This document shows positions 6,694 to 15,453 of a stretch of DNA of 43,984 nucleotides, one piece after another. Source of the stretch: DATHSY01 sp046729855 (lineage in GTDB: Bacteria; Actinomycetota; UBA4738; HRBIN12). A program made the position numbers and the translations under genes. How positions within the stretch are numbered: position 1 is the stretch's first letter; each line of letters opens with the position of its first letter. The DNA lies in assembly GCA_046729855.1 (NCBI GenBank), contig JBKPHM010000070.1:1-43984 (forward strand). The letters are read 5' to 3'. The notes beneath the pieces are model-generated. The model searched no databases, had not been told where the DNA came from, and saw only the letters and a program-made list of their open reading frames with translations.

Positions 6694-9339
6694 GTGACCA
6701 GCGGCCCGGTCGACACGCCCAAGCGAGTCTTTCTCTTGGACGGTCACAGCCTGGCGTACCGCGCCTACTTCGCCCTGCCGCCGAGCCTGGCGACGACGAC
6801 CGGCCAGGTGACCAACGCGGTCTACGGCTTCACCTCCATGCTGATCAAGCTCCTGGCGGAGGAGAAGCCGGATCTGATCGCGGTCGCGTTCGACGTGGGC
6901 AGGCCGACGGTCCGGCTCGAGCGGTACGCCGAGTACAAGGCCGGCCGCGCGGAGACTCCCGACGAGTTCCGCCAGCAGCTCGGGCTGATCGTCGAGGTCC
7001 TTGAGACGCTCAAGGTGCCGGTGATCGGCATCGAGGGGCACGAGGCCGACGACGCGATCGCGACCCTCGCGCTCCGGGCGAGGGAGCAGGGGATCGACGC
7101 CGTCATCGTCACGGCCGACCGCGACTTCTTCCAGATCGTGCGGCCCGGCGTCACGGTGATGTTCAACCGCAAGGGCATCTCGGACATCGTGCTGTACGAC
7201 GAGGCCGCGGTGACCGAGCGGTTCGGACTGCCACCCGCGAAGTACCTCGACTACGTCGCACTGAAGGGCGACGCGTCGGACAACATCCCCGGCGTCCCCG
7301 GCGTCGGCGAGAAGACCGCGTCGAAGCTCGTGCAGGACTTCGGCTCCGTCGAGGAGCTGCTGCGACGGACCGACGAGCTCAAGGGGCGGCTGAGGGGCTC
7401 GATCGAGGCGGCGAACGGCGATCTCATCCGCAACAAGGACCTCGCGAGGCTCGAGTGCGACCTCGATCTCGAGCTATCGCCCGAGGACCTGGTGATGGGG
7501 GAATGGGACCCGGACGCAGTGCGGCGGCTATTCACGTCGCTCGAGTTCCGCACCTTGTACGAGCGGCTCGAGGACGTCGGCCGGGGCGCGAAGCCGCTCG
7601 AGGTCGCCGAGCTCGATCTGCGGGAGGTGGACGAGGGCGAGCTCGCCAGGCTGCTGGGCGACGCGGGTCCGAAGGCCGTGCGCTTCTCGGTCGAACAGCG
7701 TCGCGTCCGTGGCGTCGCCACGTCGGTCGGCGCAAGCCAGGCCGCCTACGGAGCGGTCCGCGGTCTCGACGGAGTGGGCGGGGCGCTCGCCGATCCCGAC
7801 GCGCCGAAGTGGGTGCACGACGCAAAGGACATGGAGGCCGCGGTCATCTCCGAGGGACGCCCGCTCCGCGGCGTCGGGTTCGACACGTTGCTCGCCGGCT
7901 ACCTGCTCGATCCGGCCTCGACGACGCTCGACCTGCGCGGGCTCTCGCAGCAGTACCTCGGGACCGACGTGCTGGCCGGCGTCGAGGAAGAGGAGGAGGG
8001 ACAGTTGTTCGGCGAGGCGTGGCGGCCCATCGCGGCCGAGGCCGCCGCCATCGCCCTCCTCGCGCCCGCCATGGCCGAGCGAATCGACCGCGCCGGGCTG
8101 CGGAGGCTCCTGGACGACGTCGAGCTCCCGTTGTCGACGGTCCTCGCGCGGATGCAGGCGCGCGGCGTCGCGCTCGACGTCGAGTACCTCGAGGAGATGG
8201 CCGAGAGCGTTCGTGACCGCATGGCGACGCTGAGGGCGGACATCTACCGCTATGCCGACGAGGAGTTCAACCTCAATTCGCCGCCGCAGCTCCGCGCGAT
8301 CCTGTACGAGAAGCTCCGCCTGGTCCCGACCAAGCGCACGCCGAAGGGCCAGCTGTCGACCGATGCCAGCGTCCTGGAGAAGCTTCGCGATCAGCACCCG
8401 ATCGTCGATGCGCTGCTCTCGTGGCGCGAGCTCGACAAGCTCAACTCGACGTACCTGGAGGCGCTCCCCCGCCAGGTCGACCCTCGCGACGGCCGCGTCC
8501 ACACGACGTTCAACCAGACCGGCGCGGCGACCGGCCGCCTCTCGTCGACGAACCCGAACCTCCAGAACATCCCCGTCCGGGGGGAGCTCGGGCGTCAGAT
8601 CCGTCGCGCGTTCATCCCGGGCGGCAGCGATCAGGTGCTCCTGGTCGCCGACTACTCGCAGATCGAGCTGCGGATCCTCGCGCACCTGTCGAGCGACGAG
8701 GGCCTGAAGGAGGCCTTCGCGACGGATCGCGACATCCACACCTCCACGGCCGCCCGAGTATTCGGCCTGCCCGAGGACGCCGTCGACCCGGCGCTCCGCA
8801 GCCGAGCCAAGATGGTCAACTACGGTCTCGCGTACGGGATGAACGCGTTCGGGCTGGCGTCGCGGCTGGACATCGCGCCCGACGAGGCGCAGGAGATCCT
8901 GGACGCGTATTTCGCCAGCTTCCCGCAGATCCGGGAGTACCTCGATCGACAGGTCACCAGGGCCGCGGCCGAGGGCTTCACGGAGACGTTGCTCGGCAGG
9001 CGCCGGTACATCCCGGAGCTCCAGGCCGCGAACCCACGCGTCCGCGACATGGGCCGCCGGATGGCACTTAACGCGCCGATCCAGGGGAGCGCCGCCGACG
9101 TCTTCAAGCTCGGCATGATCCGCGTGGATCGTGCGCTCGACGCCCATCCCGAGCTCGACTGCGCGATGTTGCTGACCGTCCACGACGAGCTGGTGTTCGA
9201 GGTCCCAAGGGCGAGGGTCGAGACGACCGCTCGCGTCGTGAAGCAGGAGATGGAGGCGGCGTTCGAGCTCACGGTGCCGCTCCGCGCCGACATCGGCTGG
9301 GGCGCCAACTGGTCCGAGGCGGCACCGGCGGGCCACTAG
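6694..9339 (+). CDS. polA: DNA polymerase I
   Basis: An 881-residue family A polymerase of normal length that fills repair gaps and removes RNA primers. The N-terminal 5' nuclease (about 1-290) shows LLDGHSLAYRAYF, EADDAIATLA, TADRDFFQIV and the helix-hairpin-helix GDASDNIPGVPGVGEKTA. The middle 3'-5' exonuclease-like domain lacks the first DxE metal motif (the strand reads VRFSVEQRRVRG), so proofreading is probably absent, as known for mycobacterial PolA. The polymerase domain has motif A DYSQIELRILAHL (Asp653), motif B RSRAKMVNYGLAYGMNAFG and motif C TVHDELVFEVP (Asp831, Glu832). It starts at a GTG placed seven bases after a TAGCAT box. rpsA follows, as in other actinobacteria. Confidence 0.97.
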   Translation: MTSGPVDTPKRVFLLDGHSLAYRAYFALPPSLATTTGQVTNAVYGFTSMLIKLLAEEKPDLIAVAFDVGRPTVRLERYAEYKAGRAETPDEFRQQLGLIVEVLETLKVPVIGIEGHEADDAIATLALRAREQGIDAVIVTADRDFFQIVRPGVTVMFNRKGISDIVLYDEAAVTERFGLPPAKYLDYVALKGDASDNIPGVPGVGEKTASKLVQDFGSVEELLRRTDELKGRLRGSIEAANGDLIRNKDLARLECDLDLELSPEDLVMGEWDPDAVRRLFTSLEFRTLYERLEDVGRGAKPLEVAELDLREVDEGELARLLGDAGPKAVRFSVEQRRVRGVATSVGASQAAYGAVRGLDGVGGALADPDAPKWVHDAKDMEAAVISEGRPLRGVGFDTLLAGYLLDPASTTLDLRGLSQQYLGTDVLAGVEEEEEGQLFGEAWRPIAAEAAAIALLAPAMAERIDRAGLRRLLDDVELPLSTVLARMQARGVALDVEYLEEMAESVRDRMATLRADIYRYADEEFNLNSPPQLRAILYEKLRLVPTKRTPKGQLSTDASVLEKLRDQHPIVDALLSWRELDKLNSTYLEALPRQVDPRDGRVHTTFNQTGAATGRLSSTNPNLQNIPVRGELGRQIRRAFIPGGSDQVLLVADYSQIELRILAHLSSDEGLKEAFATDRDIHTSTAARVFGLPEDAVDPALRSRAKMVNYGLAYGMNAFGLASRLDIAPDEAQEILDAYFASFPQIREYLDRQVTRAAAEGFTETLLGRRRYIPELQAANPRVRDMGRRMALNAPIQGSAADVFKLGMIRVDRALDAHPELDCAMLLTVHDELVFEVPRARVETTARVVKQEMEAAFELTVPLRADIGWGANWSEAAPAGH

Positions 9340-9379
9340 CTGGCGCGAGCCACCGAAGGAACCGGGGGCGGTCGTGCAT

Positions 9380-9487
9380 CTAGGCGATGTGAGGACTGCG
9401 GAGGGCTTGGTGGGGAAAGCGGCCGCATCCCGCCTCGAACAGCTCTACGAAGCACACGGTCTTGAGGCGGATGTGACGGCGGGACAT
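9380..9487 (-). CDS. Possible 35-residue small protein, antisense in the polA-rpsA gap
   Basis: On the minus strand an ATG at 9487 is preceded by GGCAGGAGG with six bases between, a very good Shine-Dalgarno. It opens a 35-codon frame: MSRRHIRLKTVCFVELFEAG, then CGRFPHQALRSPHIA and stop. The product would be basic with two cysteines. I recognise no family and find no clear -10 box for this strand. It may be a chance frame; the ribosome-binding site is the main support. It overlaps an imperfect inverted repeat at 9426-9473. Between polA and the rpsA promoter I see no other gene. Confidence 0.25.
   Translation of the reverse strand: MSRRHIRLKTVCFVELFEAGCGRFPHQALRSPHIA
9426..9473. repeat. Imperfect inverted repeat downstream of polA
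   Basis: CATCCCGCCTC (9426-9436) and GAGGCGGATG (9464-9473) are complementary except for one bulged C, around a 27-base loop. It may form a weak terminator after polA or a structured leader. No T-run follows. Confidence 0.35.
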
Positions 9488-9534
9488 GCTCGACCTCCTG
9501 CCAGGGGGTGACCCCTGCGCGGTCTGGCTGCTCG

Positions 9535-9564
9535 TTGACGGCGTTTCTGCAGGACAACTACCAT
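9535..9564 (+). promoter_or_regulatory. rpsA promoter
   Basis: TTGACG (9535-9540), an 18-base spacer and TACCAT (9559-9564) make the best promoter match in the window. Transcription would start near 9571, leaving a leader of about 98 nt before rpsA. Just upstream, CAGGGG-gtga-CCCCTG (9502-9517) is a short palindrome that could be an operator or a polA terminator. Confidence 0.65.
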
Positions 9565-9668
9565 CTGACTGCCGCACGGCTGCATCTCCGCACCACGGCG
9601 AATCCCATCTGCCGAGGTGCGCGGCCTGCGCGCGGAAGGAGATGGTTCACACGGAGAAGATCGAAACC

Positions 9669-11033
9669 ATGGCCGCGCCTCAGCGCGACCTGACACCCGA
9701 AGAGCTGGTCGAGGCGATGGAGGCCTCGCTCCGCGACTTCAAGGACGGTGACATCGTCGAGGGGACGGTCGTGAAGATCGACCGCGACGAGGTGCTCCTG
9801 GACATCGGCTACAAGTCCGAGGGCGTCATCCCCGCCAAAGAGCTTTCGATCCGCCACGACGTCAACCCCAACGAGGTCGTCAAGGTCGGCGACCACGTCG
9901 AGGCCCTGGTGCTCCAAAAGGAGGACAAGGAGGGCCGGCTGATCCTGTCCAAGAAGCGTGCCCAGTACGAGCGCGCCTGGGGACGGATCGAGGAAGTCAT
10001 GCAGTCGGGCGGCACGATCAGGGGCCCGGTGATCGAGGTGGTCAAGGGCGGCCTGATCCTCGACATCGGCCTGCGGGGCTTCCTGCCCGCGTCGCTGGTC
10101 GACCTGCGTAGGGTCCGCGACCTCCACCCGTTCGTCGGCCAGGAGCTCGAGGCCAAGATCATCGAGCTCGACCGCAACCGCAACAACGTTGTTCTCAGCC
10201 GCCGCGCCTTCCTCGAGGAGTCGCAGAGCGAGGGCCGCAGGAAGTTCCTCGAATCCCTTCACCAGGGCGAGCGCCGCAAGGGCACGGTCTCGTCCATCGT
10301 GAACTTCGGCGCGTTCGTCGACCTCGGCGGCGTCGATGGCCTCGTCCATGTGTCGGAACTGTCGTGGAAGCACGTCGACCATCCCAGCGAGGTCGTCCAG
10401 GTCGGCCAGGAAGTCGAAGTCGAGGTCTTGAGCGTCGAGCTCGACCGCGAGCGCGTCTCCCTCTCGCTCAAGGCGACCCAGGAAGACCCGTGGAAGGAGT
10501 TCGAGCGCAAGTACCAGGCCGGCGAGGTCATCGAGGGCCAGGTGACCAAGCTCGTCCCGTTCGGCGCCTTCGTCCGCGTCGCCCCCGGCATCGAGGGCCT
10601 GGTCCACATCAGCGAGCTCTCCAACGAGCATGTCGACACCCCCGAGTCCGTTCTGTCCGTCGGCGACCAAGTGCGCGTCAAGGTCATCGAGGTCGAGGTC
10701 TCGCGCCGCCGCATCTCCCTGTCGATGCGCCAGGTCGGCGACCAGCAACCCGTCTCGCAACCCGAGTTCGAATCCGAAGACGAGCTCCCCGCGGCCGCCG
10801 CAAGCGCCGCACCGGCCGATGCCGTCCCTGCAGACGAGGCGGCGGTTGGCGGTGCGGACGCCCCGCCCGCCGAGGAGCCAGTGGCTGCGTCTGTGGGTAC
10901 ATCGAGCGGAACCTCCGCGGAGCCGGCCGCCGCCGAGACCTCTGCGGAGCCTTCGGGCGGGGCCGACGAGGAGGAGGTCTCGCTCGAGTCGATCCTCCAG
11001 GACTTGAAGCGCCGCGAAGGCCGAAGCGAGTAA
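9669..11033 (+). CDS. rpsA: 30S ribosomal protein S1
   Basis: A 454-residue S1 protein, close to the ~480 residues of mycobacterial RpsA, with four S1 RNA-binding repeats (about 26-98, 115-180, 200-270 and 285-355). Segments such as DGDIVEGTVVKIDRDEVLLD, LSKKRAQYERAWG and SIVNFGAFVDLGGVDGLVHV match actinobacterial S1 very closely. It binds mRNA on the 30S subunit. The C-terminal ~95 residues form an Ala/Pro/Glu/Ser-rich tail ending in a charged helix. The frame is open from 9486, but the rpsA promoter lies at 9535-9564, so I take the ATG at 9669 (MAAPQRDLTPEE), which aligns with known N-termini. An ATG at 9642 (MVHTEK) is an alternative, with its Shine-Dalgarno too close. coaE follows after three bases. 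Confidence 0.95.
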   Translation: MAAPQRDLTPEELVEAMEASLRDFKDGDIVEGTVVKIDRDEVLLDIGYKSEGVIPAKELSIRHDVNPNEVVKVGDHVEALVLQKEDKEGRLILSKKRAQYERAWGRIEEVMQSGGTIRGPVIEVVKGGLILDIGLRGFLPASLVDLRRVRDLHPFVGQELEAKIIELDRNRNNVVLSRRAFLEESQSEGRRKFLESLHQGERRKGTVSSIVNFGAFVDLGGVDGLVHVSELSWKHVDHPSEVVQVGQEVEVEVLSVELDRERVSLSLKATQEDPWKEFERKYQAGEVIEGQVTKLVPFGAFVRVAPGIEGLVHISELSNEHVDTPESVLSVGDQVRVKVIEVEVSRRRISLSMRQVGDQQPVSQPEFESEDELPAAAASAAPADAVPADEAAVGGADAPPAEEPVAASVGTSSGTSAEPAAAETSAEPSGGADEEEVSLESILQDLKRREGRSE

Positions 11034-11036
11034 CCC

Positions 11037-11648
11037 GTGCTCCTCCTCGGCCTCACCGGCGGGATCGGCTCAGGAAAGTCCACCGTCGCTCGCATGCTCG
11101 AGGAGCTCGGCGCGGTCGTGTTCGACGCGGACGTCCTTGCGCGGCGAGCTGTCGAGCCCGGGACGCCCGGCCACGAGCGCGTGATCGAGCGGTTCGGCCC
11201 GAACGTTCTCCAGCCGGGCGGTGACCTGGACCGCGAGGCGCTCGCGAGCATCGTGTTCGCGGACCCGGCGGCCCGGCGCGACCTGGAGGCGATCGTGCAC
11301 CCAGAGGTGCGGCGTCTGTTCGCCGAGGGCTGCGAGCGCTACGAGAAGACGGAGGCCGTCGTCGTGTTCAGCGCCCCCGTGCTCGTCGAGACCGGGATGC
11401 ACACCGCGTTCGACGTGCTGATCGTCGTGTCGGTCCCGGAGCGGACGCAGATCGAACGCCTGATGCGCGACCGAGCGATGTCCGAACCGGCGATCCGCGC
11501 GCGCATGGCGGCGCAGCTCCCGCTCGAGGCGAAGGCGGAGGTGGCGGACGTGCTGATCGACAACGAGGGCTCGCTCGCCGATCTACGCCGCCAGGTCGAG
11601 CGCGTCTGGGCGGATCTTCGCCAGCGCGCGGCGACGCCGGCCGGCTGA
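11037..11648 (+). CDS. coaE: Dephospho-CoA kinase
   Basis: A 203-residue P-loop kinase that phosphorylates the 3'-hydroxyl of dephospho-CoA, the last step of coenzyme A synthesis. Walker A is GGIGSGKS (8-15), followed by the conserved FDAD at 29-32, a VHPEVRRLF segment and the closing VLIDNEGSLADLRRQV, all typical of CoaE. Some mycobacterial homologues carry a long C-terminal GrpB-like extension; this one does not. The GTG start at 11037 lies three bases after the rpsA stop, so the two are very likely cotranscribed, as in other actinobacteria. Confidence 0.95.
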   Translation: MLLLGLTGGIGSGKSTVARMLEELGAVVFDADVLARRAVEPGTPGHERVIERFGPNVLQPGGDLDREALASIVFADPAARRDLEAIVHPEVRRLFAEGCERYEKTEAVVVFSAPVLVETGMHTAFDVLIVVSVPERTQIERLMRDRAMSEPAIRARMAAQLPLEAKAEVADVLIDNEGSLADLRRQVERVWADLRQRAATPAG

Positions 11649-11662
11649 GGCCGGGCCGTGGC

Positions 11663-11668
11663 TATCAT
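11663..11668 (+). promoter_or_regulatory. -10 box of the HAD hydrolase gene (leaderless)
   Basis: TATCAT, then six bases, then the GTG start at 11675. It would begin a new transcript for the 11675-15416 gene set just after coaE. Confidence 0.45.
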
Positions 11669-11674
11669 CCGCTG

Positions 11675-12373
11675 GTGAGGTTCGACGCGGTCTTCTTCGA
11701 CGCGGGGGAGACGCTGGTGCATCCGCACCCCACCTTCCCGGACCTGTTCGCGACGATCCTGCGGCGCGAGGGGTACGACGTCGACGCCGAGACCGTGCGC
11801 GAGCGGATCCACGTCGTCTCGGACCGGTTCGCGCAGGCGGCGCGCGAGAAGGAGCTGTGGACGACCACCCCCGAGCGGTCGCGACGGTTCTGGCACGCCG
11901 TGTACGAGATCTTCTTCGCGGAGCTCGGCATCGCGGACGCCGACGGTTTGATCGAAATCGTTTACGGCGAGTTCACCGACCTCGCGAACTATGCGTTGTT
12001 CGACGACGTGGTCCCCGTGCTCGACCGACTGCGCGTCGCCGGCCTCATGCTCGGCGTCGTTTCGAACTTCGAGGAGTGGCTCGAGCGCCTCCTCGAGGGG
12101 CTCGGCGTCCTGTCGTACTTCGACGTGCGCGTGATCTCCGGGATCGAGGGCATCGAGAAGCCGGACCCGGCGATCTTCGAGCTTGCGATCGCGCGAGCCG
12201 CGACGGAGCCCCGACGAGCGGTGTACGTGGGCGACAACCCGGAGCTCGACGTCAACCCGGCCGAGGCGGTTGGCATGTTCCCGGTGCTGATCGACCGCAG
12301 GGAGCGACACCCCGACGCTCCCGGCCCGAGGATCACATCGATGTTGGAGCTCCCGGCGGTGCTCGGCGTGTGA
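11675..12373 (+). CDS. HAD-superfamily hydrolase (HDHD3/REG-2 type)
   Basis: A 232-residue haloacid dehalogenase-fold protein with a helical cap (about 17-100). Motif I is FFDAGETL: nucleophile Asp9 is present, but the usual second aspartate is glycine (Gly11), as in HDHD3/REG-2-like members. Motif II is the SNF segment at about Ser130, motif III is Lys162 in EKPDPAIF, and motif IV is GDNPELD with Asp187. Most relatives are small-molecule phosphatases, but loss of the second Asp, the general acid, makes the activity uncertain. The product is cytoplasmic. The gene has its own leaderless promoter and is followed after seven bases by the DUF2203 gene. Confidence 0.85.
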   Translation: MRFDAVFFDAGETLVHPHPTFPDLFATILRREGYDVDAETVRERIHVVSDRFAQAAREKELWTTTPERSRRFWHAVYEIFFAELGIADADGLIEIVYGEFTDLANYALFDDVVPVLDRLRVAGLMLGVVSNFEEWLERLLEGLGVLSYFDVRVISGIEGIEKPDPAIFELAIARAATEPRRAVYVGDNPELDVNPAEAVGMFPVLIDRRERHPDAPGPRITSMLELPAVLGV

Positions 12374-12380
12374 GGCGACC

Positions 12381-12755
12381 GTGACCGACGCCGAACGGCA
12401 GTACGGGCGCGAGGAGGCGAACGGGCTGCTTCCCGAACTTCGCGAGCGGCTGACCCGGATCCGCGAGGCCCGCCAGACGATGCTCCGGGCCGCCGAGCGT
12501 GTCCGCGCGGCGGTCGCGACCGACGGCGGCGGCCACGCGGGCACGGACCTTTGGAACGCCTCGGCGACGCTGAAGGCCGAGATCGAGTGGCTCGCCGGCC
12601 AGAACATCCTGCTGCGGGACCCGGAGACCGGCCTCATCGACTTCCCGTCGGAGCTGGACGGCCGGTCGGTGTTCCTCTGCTGGCGGCTCCGCGAGGACGC
12701 GGTCGCCTACTGGCACGACGTCGAGGCCGGGTTCCTCGGACGGAAGCCCCTGTGA
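12381..12755 (+). CDS. DUF2203 family protein
   Basis: A 124-residue protein of unknown function that I assign to DUF2203 from its layout. It has an N-terminal EEANGLLPELRERLTRI helix, a long charged helix, then the conserved block GLIDFPSELDGRSVFLCWRL followed by YWHDVEAGFLGRKPL. In this family the end resembles the substrate-facing part of small metal-binding proteins, but no role is established. It starts at a GTG seven bases after the HAD gene, and its TGA overlaps the GTGA start of the dehydrogenase at 12752, so the genes form one transcription unit. Confidence 0.8.
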   Translation: MTDAERQYGREEANGLLPELRERLTRIREARQTMLRAAERVRAAVATDGGGHAGTDLWNASATLKAEIEWLAGQNILLRDPETGLIDFPSELDGRSVFLCWRLREDAVAYWHDVEAGFLGRKPL

Positions 12756-13738
12756 CGGAACCGGCGAACGGGCGTCCGCGGGTGGTCGTCCTGGGCGGCA
12801 TCGCCGATCCGCCGCCCGGCGCCGACATCCTCGCGTCGGTCGTCGACGTCGCGGTCGCCGACACCCCCGATGAGCTCGTCGCCGAGATAGGAGACGCGGA
12901 GATCGTCTTCGCCTGGCGGCCGGACGGCGGACTGCTCGCCTCCGGATGGGAGAAGGCGACTGCGCTGAGGTGGATCCAGTCCTCGTCGGCGGGCGTCGAC
13001 CAGCTCCTGTTCCCGGAGCTGGCCGAGAGCGAGGTCATCCTCACGAACGCGGCCGGGATCTACGACGACGCGATCGCCGAATGGGTGCTCGGAACGATGC
13101 TCGTGTTCGCGAAGGGGCTGATCGGCGTGCTCGACCGGCAGCGCCGGCGAGAGTGGCGCCATCACGAGACGGAGGTGCTGGCGCGCAAGAAGGTGCTGGT
13201 CGCGGGCGTGGCCGGGATCGGCCGGGCGGTCGCGCGCCGGTGCCACGGGATGGGGATGCGCGTGCGCGGTGTGGGGCGGACCGCTCGCCCGGGCGAGGAA
13301 CCCTTCGAGGTCGTCGTCGGGACCGACGAGCTGGCCGACGCCGTCACGTGGGCGGACTACGTCGTGGACGCGCTGCCGGGCACTGCCGCCACGCGTGCGC
13401 TGTTCGATCGGAACGTGTTCGCGCAGATGCGGCCGAACGCGCGGTTCGTCAATGTGGGCCGCGGATCGACGGTCGACGAGGACGCATTGATCGAGGCGCT
13501 CCGCGACAGCGACATCGCGGGCGCCGCCCTCGACGTGTTCGAGGATGAACCGCTGCCATCGAGCAGCCCTCTTTGGGAGATGCCGAACGTCCTCGTATCC
13601 CCGCACATGTCGGGCGACTTCGCCGGGTTCCGGATCGCGGTCGTCGAGCTGTTCCTGGAGAACCTCGGCCGCTACGTCGAGCGCAAGCCCCTGAAGAACG
13701 TCGTGGACAAGCGCCTCGGCTTCCCCGCGCGGACATGA
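12752..13738 (+). CDS. D-2-hydroxyacid dehydrogenase (NAD-dependent)
   Basis: A 328-residue member of the D-isomer-specific 2-hydroxyacid dehydrogenase family, which interconverts 2-oxoacids and D-2-hydroxyacids with NAD(P)H. The nucleotide-binding loop is GVAGIG (152-157). The catalytic triad is visible: Arg237 in VNVGRGS, Glu266 in FEDEPL and His285 in SPHMSG. The N-terminal catalytic lobe contains LRWIQSSSAGVDQLL, as in GhrA-like glyoxylate/hydroxypyruvate reductases. I start at the GTG that overlaps the stop of the DUF2203 gene; the frame upstream is an unrelated shadow. The exact substrate is not readable. The stop overlaps the ATPase start (ATGA). Confidence 0.9.
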   Translation: MTEPANGRPRVVVLGGIADPPPGADILASVVDVAVADTPDELVAEIGDAEIVFAWRPDGGLLASGWEKATALRWIQSSSAGVDQLLFPELAESEVILTNAAGIYDDAIAEWVLGTMLVFAKGLIGVLDRQRRREWRHHETEVLARKKVLVAGVAGIGRAVARRCHGMGMRVRGVGRTARPGEEPFEVVVGTDELADAVTWADYVVDALPGTAATRALFDRNVFAQMRPNARFVNVGRGSTVDEDALIEALRDSDIAGAALDVFEDEPLPSSSPLWEMPNVLVSPHMSGDFAGFRIAVVELFLENLGRYVERKPLKNVVDKRLGFPART

Positions 13739-14643
13739 CGGGTCCGGCGATCGAGGTCCGCGGGCTGCGCAAGTCGTATGGCGACCTCGAAGCCGTCAAG
13801 GGGATCGACCTCAGCGTCGCGCCCGGCGAGGTCTTCGCGCTGCTCGGCCCGAACGGCGCGGGGAAAACGACGACCGTCGAGATCCTCGAGGGCTATCGGT
13901 CGCCGACGGAGGGGGATGTCCGCGTCCTCGGACGCGACCCGGGCCGCCGCGAGGTCGACCTGCGCCGACGGGTCGGGATCGTCCTGCAGTCCACGGGCGT
14001 CGACCCGTACCTCACGGTCCGCGAGACCGTGGAGATGTACGCCGAGTACTACCCGCGGCCGCGCGACGTCGACGAGGTGGTGGACCTCGTCGGGCTCGCC
14101 GAGAAGCGCGACGCCCGTGTAATTAGGCTCTCCGGCGGCCAGCTGCGTCGCCTCGACGTGGCCGTCGCGCTCGCCGGGGACCCCGAGGTGCTGTTCCTGG
14201 ACGAGCCGACGACCGGCTTCGACCCGAGTGCGCGGCGGAACGCGTGGGGGATCGTCAGGGCACTCGCCTCGCTCGGCAAGACGATCTTCCTGACGACGCA
14301 CTACATGGACGAGGCGCAGCATCTCGCCGACCGCGTCGCCGTGATCTCGAAGGGTGAGATCGTGGCGGACGGCCCGCCCGACACCATCGGCGGCCGACAC
14401 CGGGCCGATGCCACGATCCGGTTCACGCCGCCGCCGGGCGTCGCGCCGCCCGACGCGTTCGAGGCGGTCGCGACCGGCGACGGCCGCTTCGAGCTCATCA
14501 CGTCGGACCCGACCCACGAGCTCCATCGCCTCACCGGCTGGGCGCTCGAGCGCGGCATCGAGCTCGAGGCGATCGAGGTGGCCAAGCCGACGCTCGAGGA
14601 CGTCTACCTCGAGCTGACCGGCGGCGAGGCGGGCGCGCCGTGA
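13735..14643 (+). CDS. ABC transporter ATP-binding protein (drug/polysaccharide export type)
   Basis: A 302-residue ATPase of the CcmA/DrrA/NodI exporter group. Walker A is GPNGAGKTT (38-46), the signature is LSGGQLRRLDVAVALAG, Walker B is LFLDEPTTGFDPSARR and the switch region is TTHYMDEAQHLADRV. A C-terminal accessory part (about 225-302) ends in PTLEDVYLELTGGEAG, typical of DrrA-like proteins. Start ATG 13735 overlaps the dehydrogenase stop, and its own stop overlaps the permease GTG start at 14640, so a two-gene half-transporter system is encoded. What it exports is not known; the metabolic genes upstream give only weak context. Confidence 0.92.
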   Translation: MTGPAIEVRGLRKSYGDLEAVKGIDLSVAPGEVFALLGPNGAGKTTTVEILEGYRSPTEGDVRVLGRDPGRREVDLRRRVGIVLQSTGVDPYLTVRETVEMYAEYYPRPRDVDEVVDLVGLAEKRDARVIRLSGGQLRRLDVAVALAGDPEVLFLDEPTTGFDPSARRNAWGIVRALASLGKTIFLTTHYMDEAQHLADRVAVISKGEIVADGPPDTIGGRHRADATIRFTPPPGVAPPDAFEAVATGDGRFELITSDPTHELHRLTGWALERGIELEAIEVAKPTLEDVYLELTGGEAGAP

Positions 14644-15416
14644 GCGGCGTCGGCCTCGCGCTGCGGCAGGTCCGTTTCACGAACAAGGCGTTCTGGCGCA
14701 ACCCCGCGGCGGCGTTCTTCACGTTCGTCTTCCCGCTGATGTTCCTCGTGATCTTCACCGCGCTGCTCGGCGGCGGGCGGGTCGAGGTCGAGCCTGGTGT
14801 GCTGATCGACCAGGCGAACTACTACGTCGCCGCGATGGCCGCGTTCGCAGTCATCACGGCGTGCTACACCAACCTCGCGATGAGCGTGACGTACCAGCGC
14901 GACGCCGGGATCCTGAAACGGCTGCGTGGCACTCCCCTGCCGGCGTGGGCATACCTCGCGGGGCGCGTGGGCCACGCGATGCTGGTGTCGCTGTTGCTCG
15001 TCGTCATCACGACGGCGTTCGGGGTCGCCTTCTACGACGCGGACGTGCCGAGCGGCGTGCTGCTGGTGGAGTTCGCCGTCGTGCTGGTGATCGGCGCGGC
15101 AAGCTTCGCAGCGCTCGGCCTCGCGACGACGCGCATCGTCCCGAACGCCGACGCGGCGCCCGCGGTGGTCAACGCGATCATCCTGCCGCTGCTGTTCCTG
15201 TCCGGGATCTTCATCGCGATCGAGCCGACGAGCCCGGAGTGGGTTCAGGTCGTGGGGAGCCTCTTCCCGGTCCGTCACTTCACCGACGCGATGCTGGCGT
15301 CGTTCTACGGCGCCCCCTTCGAGTTCGAGTGGCACGACGTCGCGATCCTGGCCGCATGGGGCGTCGCCGGCCTGCTGGTCGCGGCCCGGACGTTCACATG
15401 GGAGCCTCGCCGGTAG
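14640..15416 (+). CDS. ABC-2 type transporter permease
   Basis: A 258-residue integral membrane protein of the ABC-2 export family with about six hydrophobic helices. Recognisable parts are the N-terminal FWRNPAAAFFTFVFPLMFLV, MSVTYQRDAGILKRLRGTPL, the cytoplasmic loop contacting the ATPase, then ILPLLFLSGIFIAIEP and LFPVRHFTDAMLASFYG. This matches DrrB/YadH-type permeases. The GTG start overlaps the stop of the ATPase gene, which supplies the energy. It is the last gene of the 11675-15416 set; a new promoter follows at 15454. Confidence 0.9.
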   Translation: MSGVGLALRQVRFTNKAFWRNPAAAFFTFVFPLMFLVIFTALLGGGRVEVEPGVLIDQANYYVAAMAAFAVITACYTNLAMSVTYQRDAGILKRLRGTPLPAWAYLAGRVGHAMLVSLLLVVITTAFGVAFYDADVPSGVLLVEFAVVLVIGAASFAALGLATTRIVPNADAAPAVVNAIILPLLFLSGIFIAIEPTSPEWVQVVGSLFPVRHFTDAMLASFYGAPFEFEWHDVAILAAWGVAGLLVAARTFTWEPRR

Positions 15417-15453
15417 AACCCGCAGGCCAACCTTCCCACGTAAGTACCTGTGC

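Noticed and set aside
7528..9336. Minus-strand frame of 602 codons over polA
   Set aside because: Shadow of the polymerase gene with no start context or motifs.
9486..9668. 61-residue N-terminal extension of S1
   Set aside because: The rpsA promoter lies inside it, and the residues do not resemble S1 N-termini.
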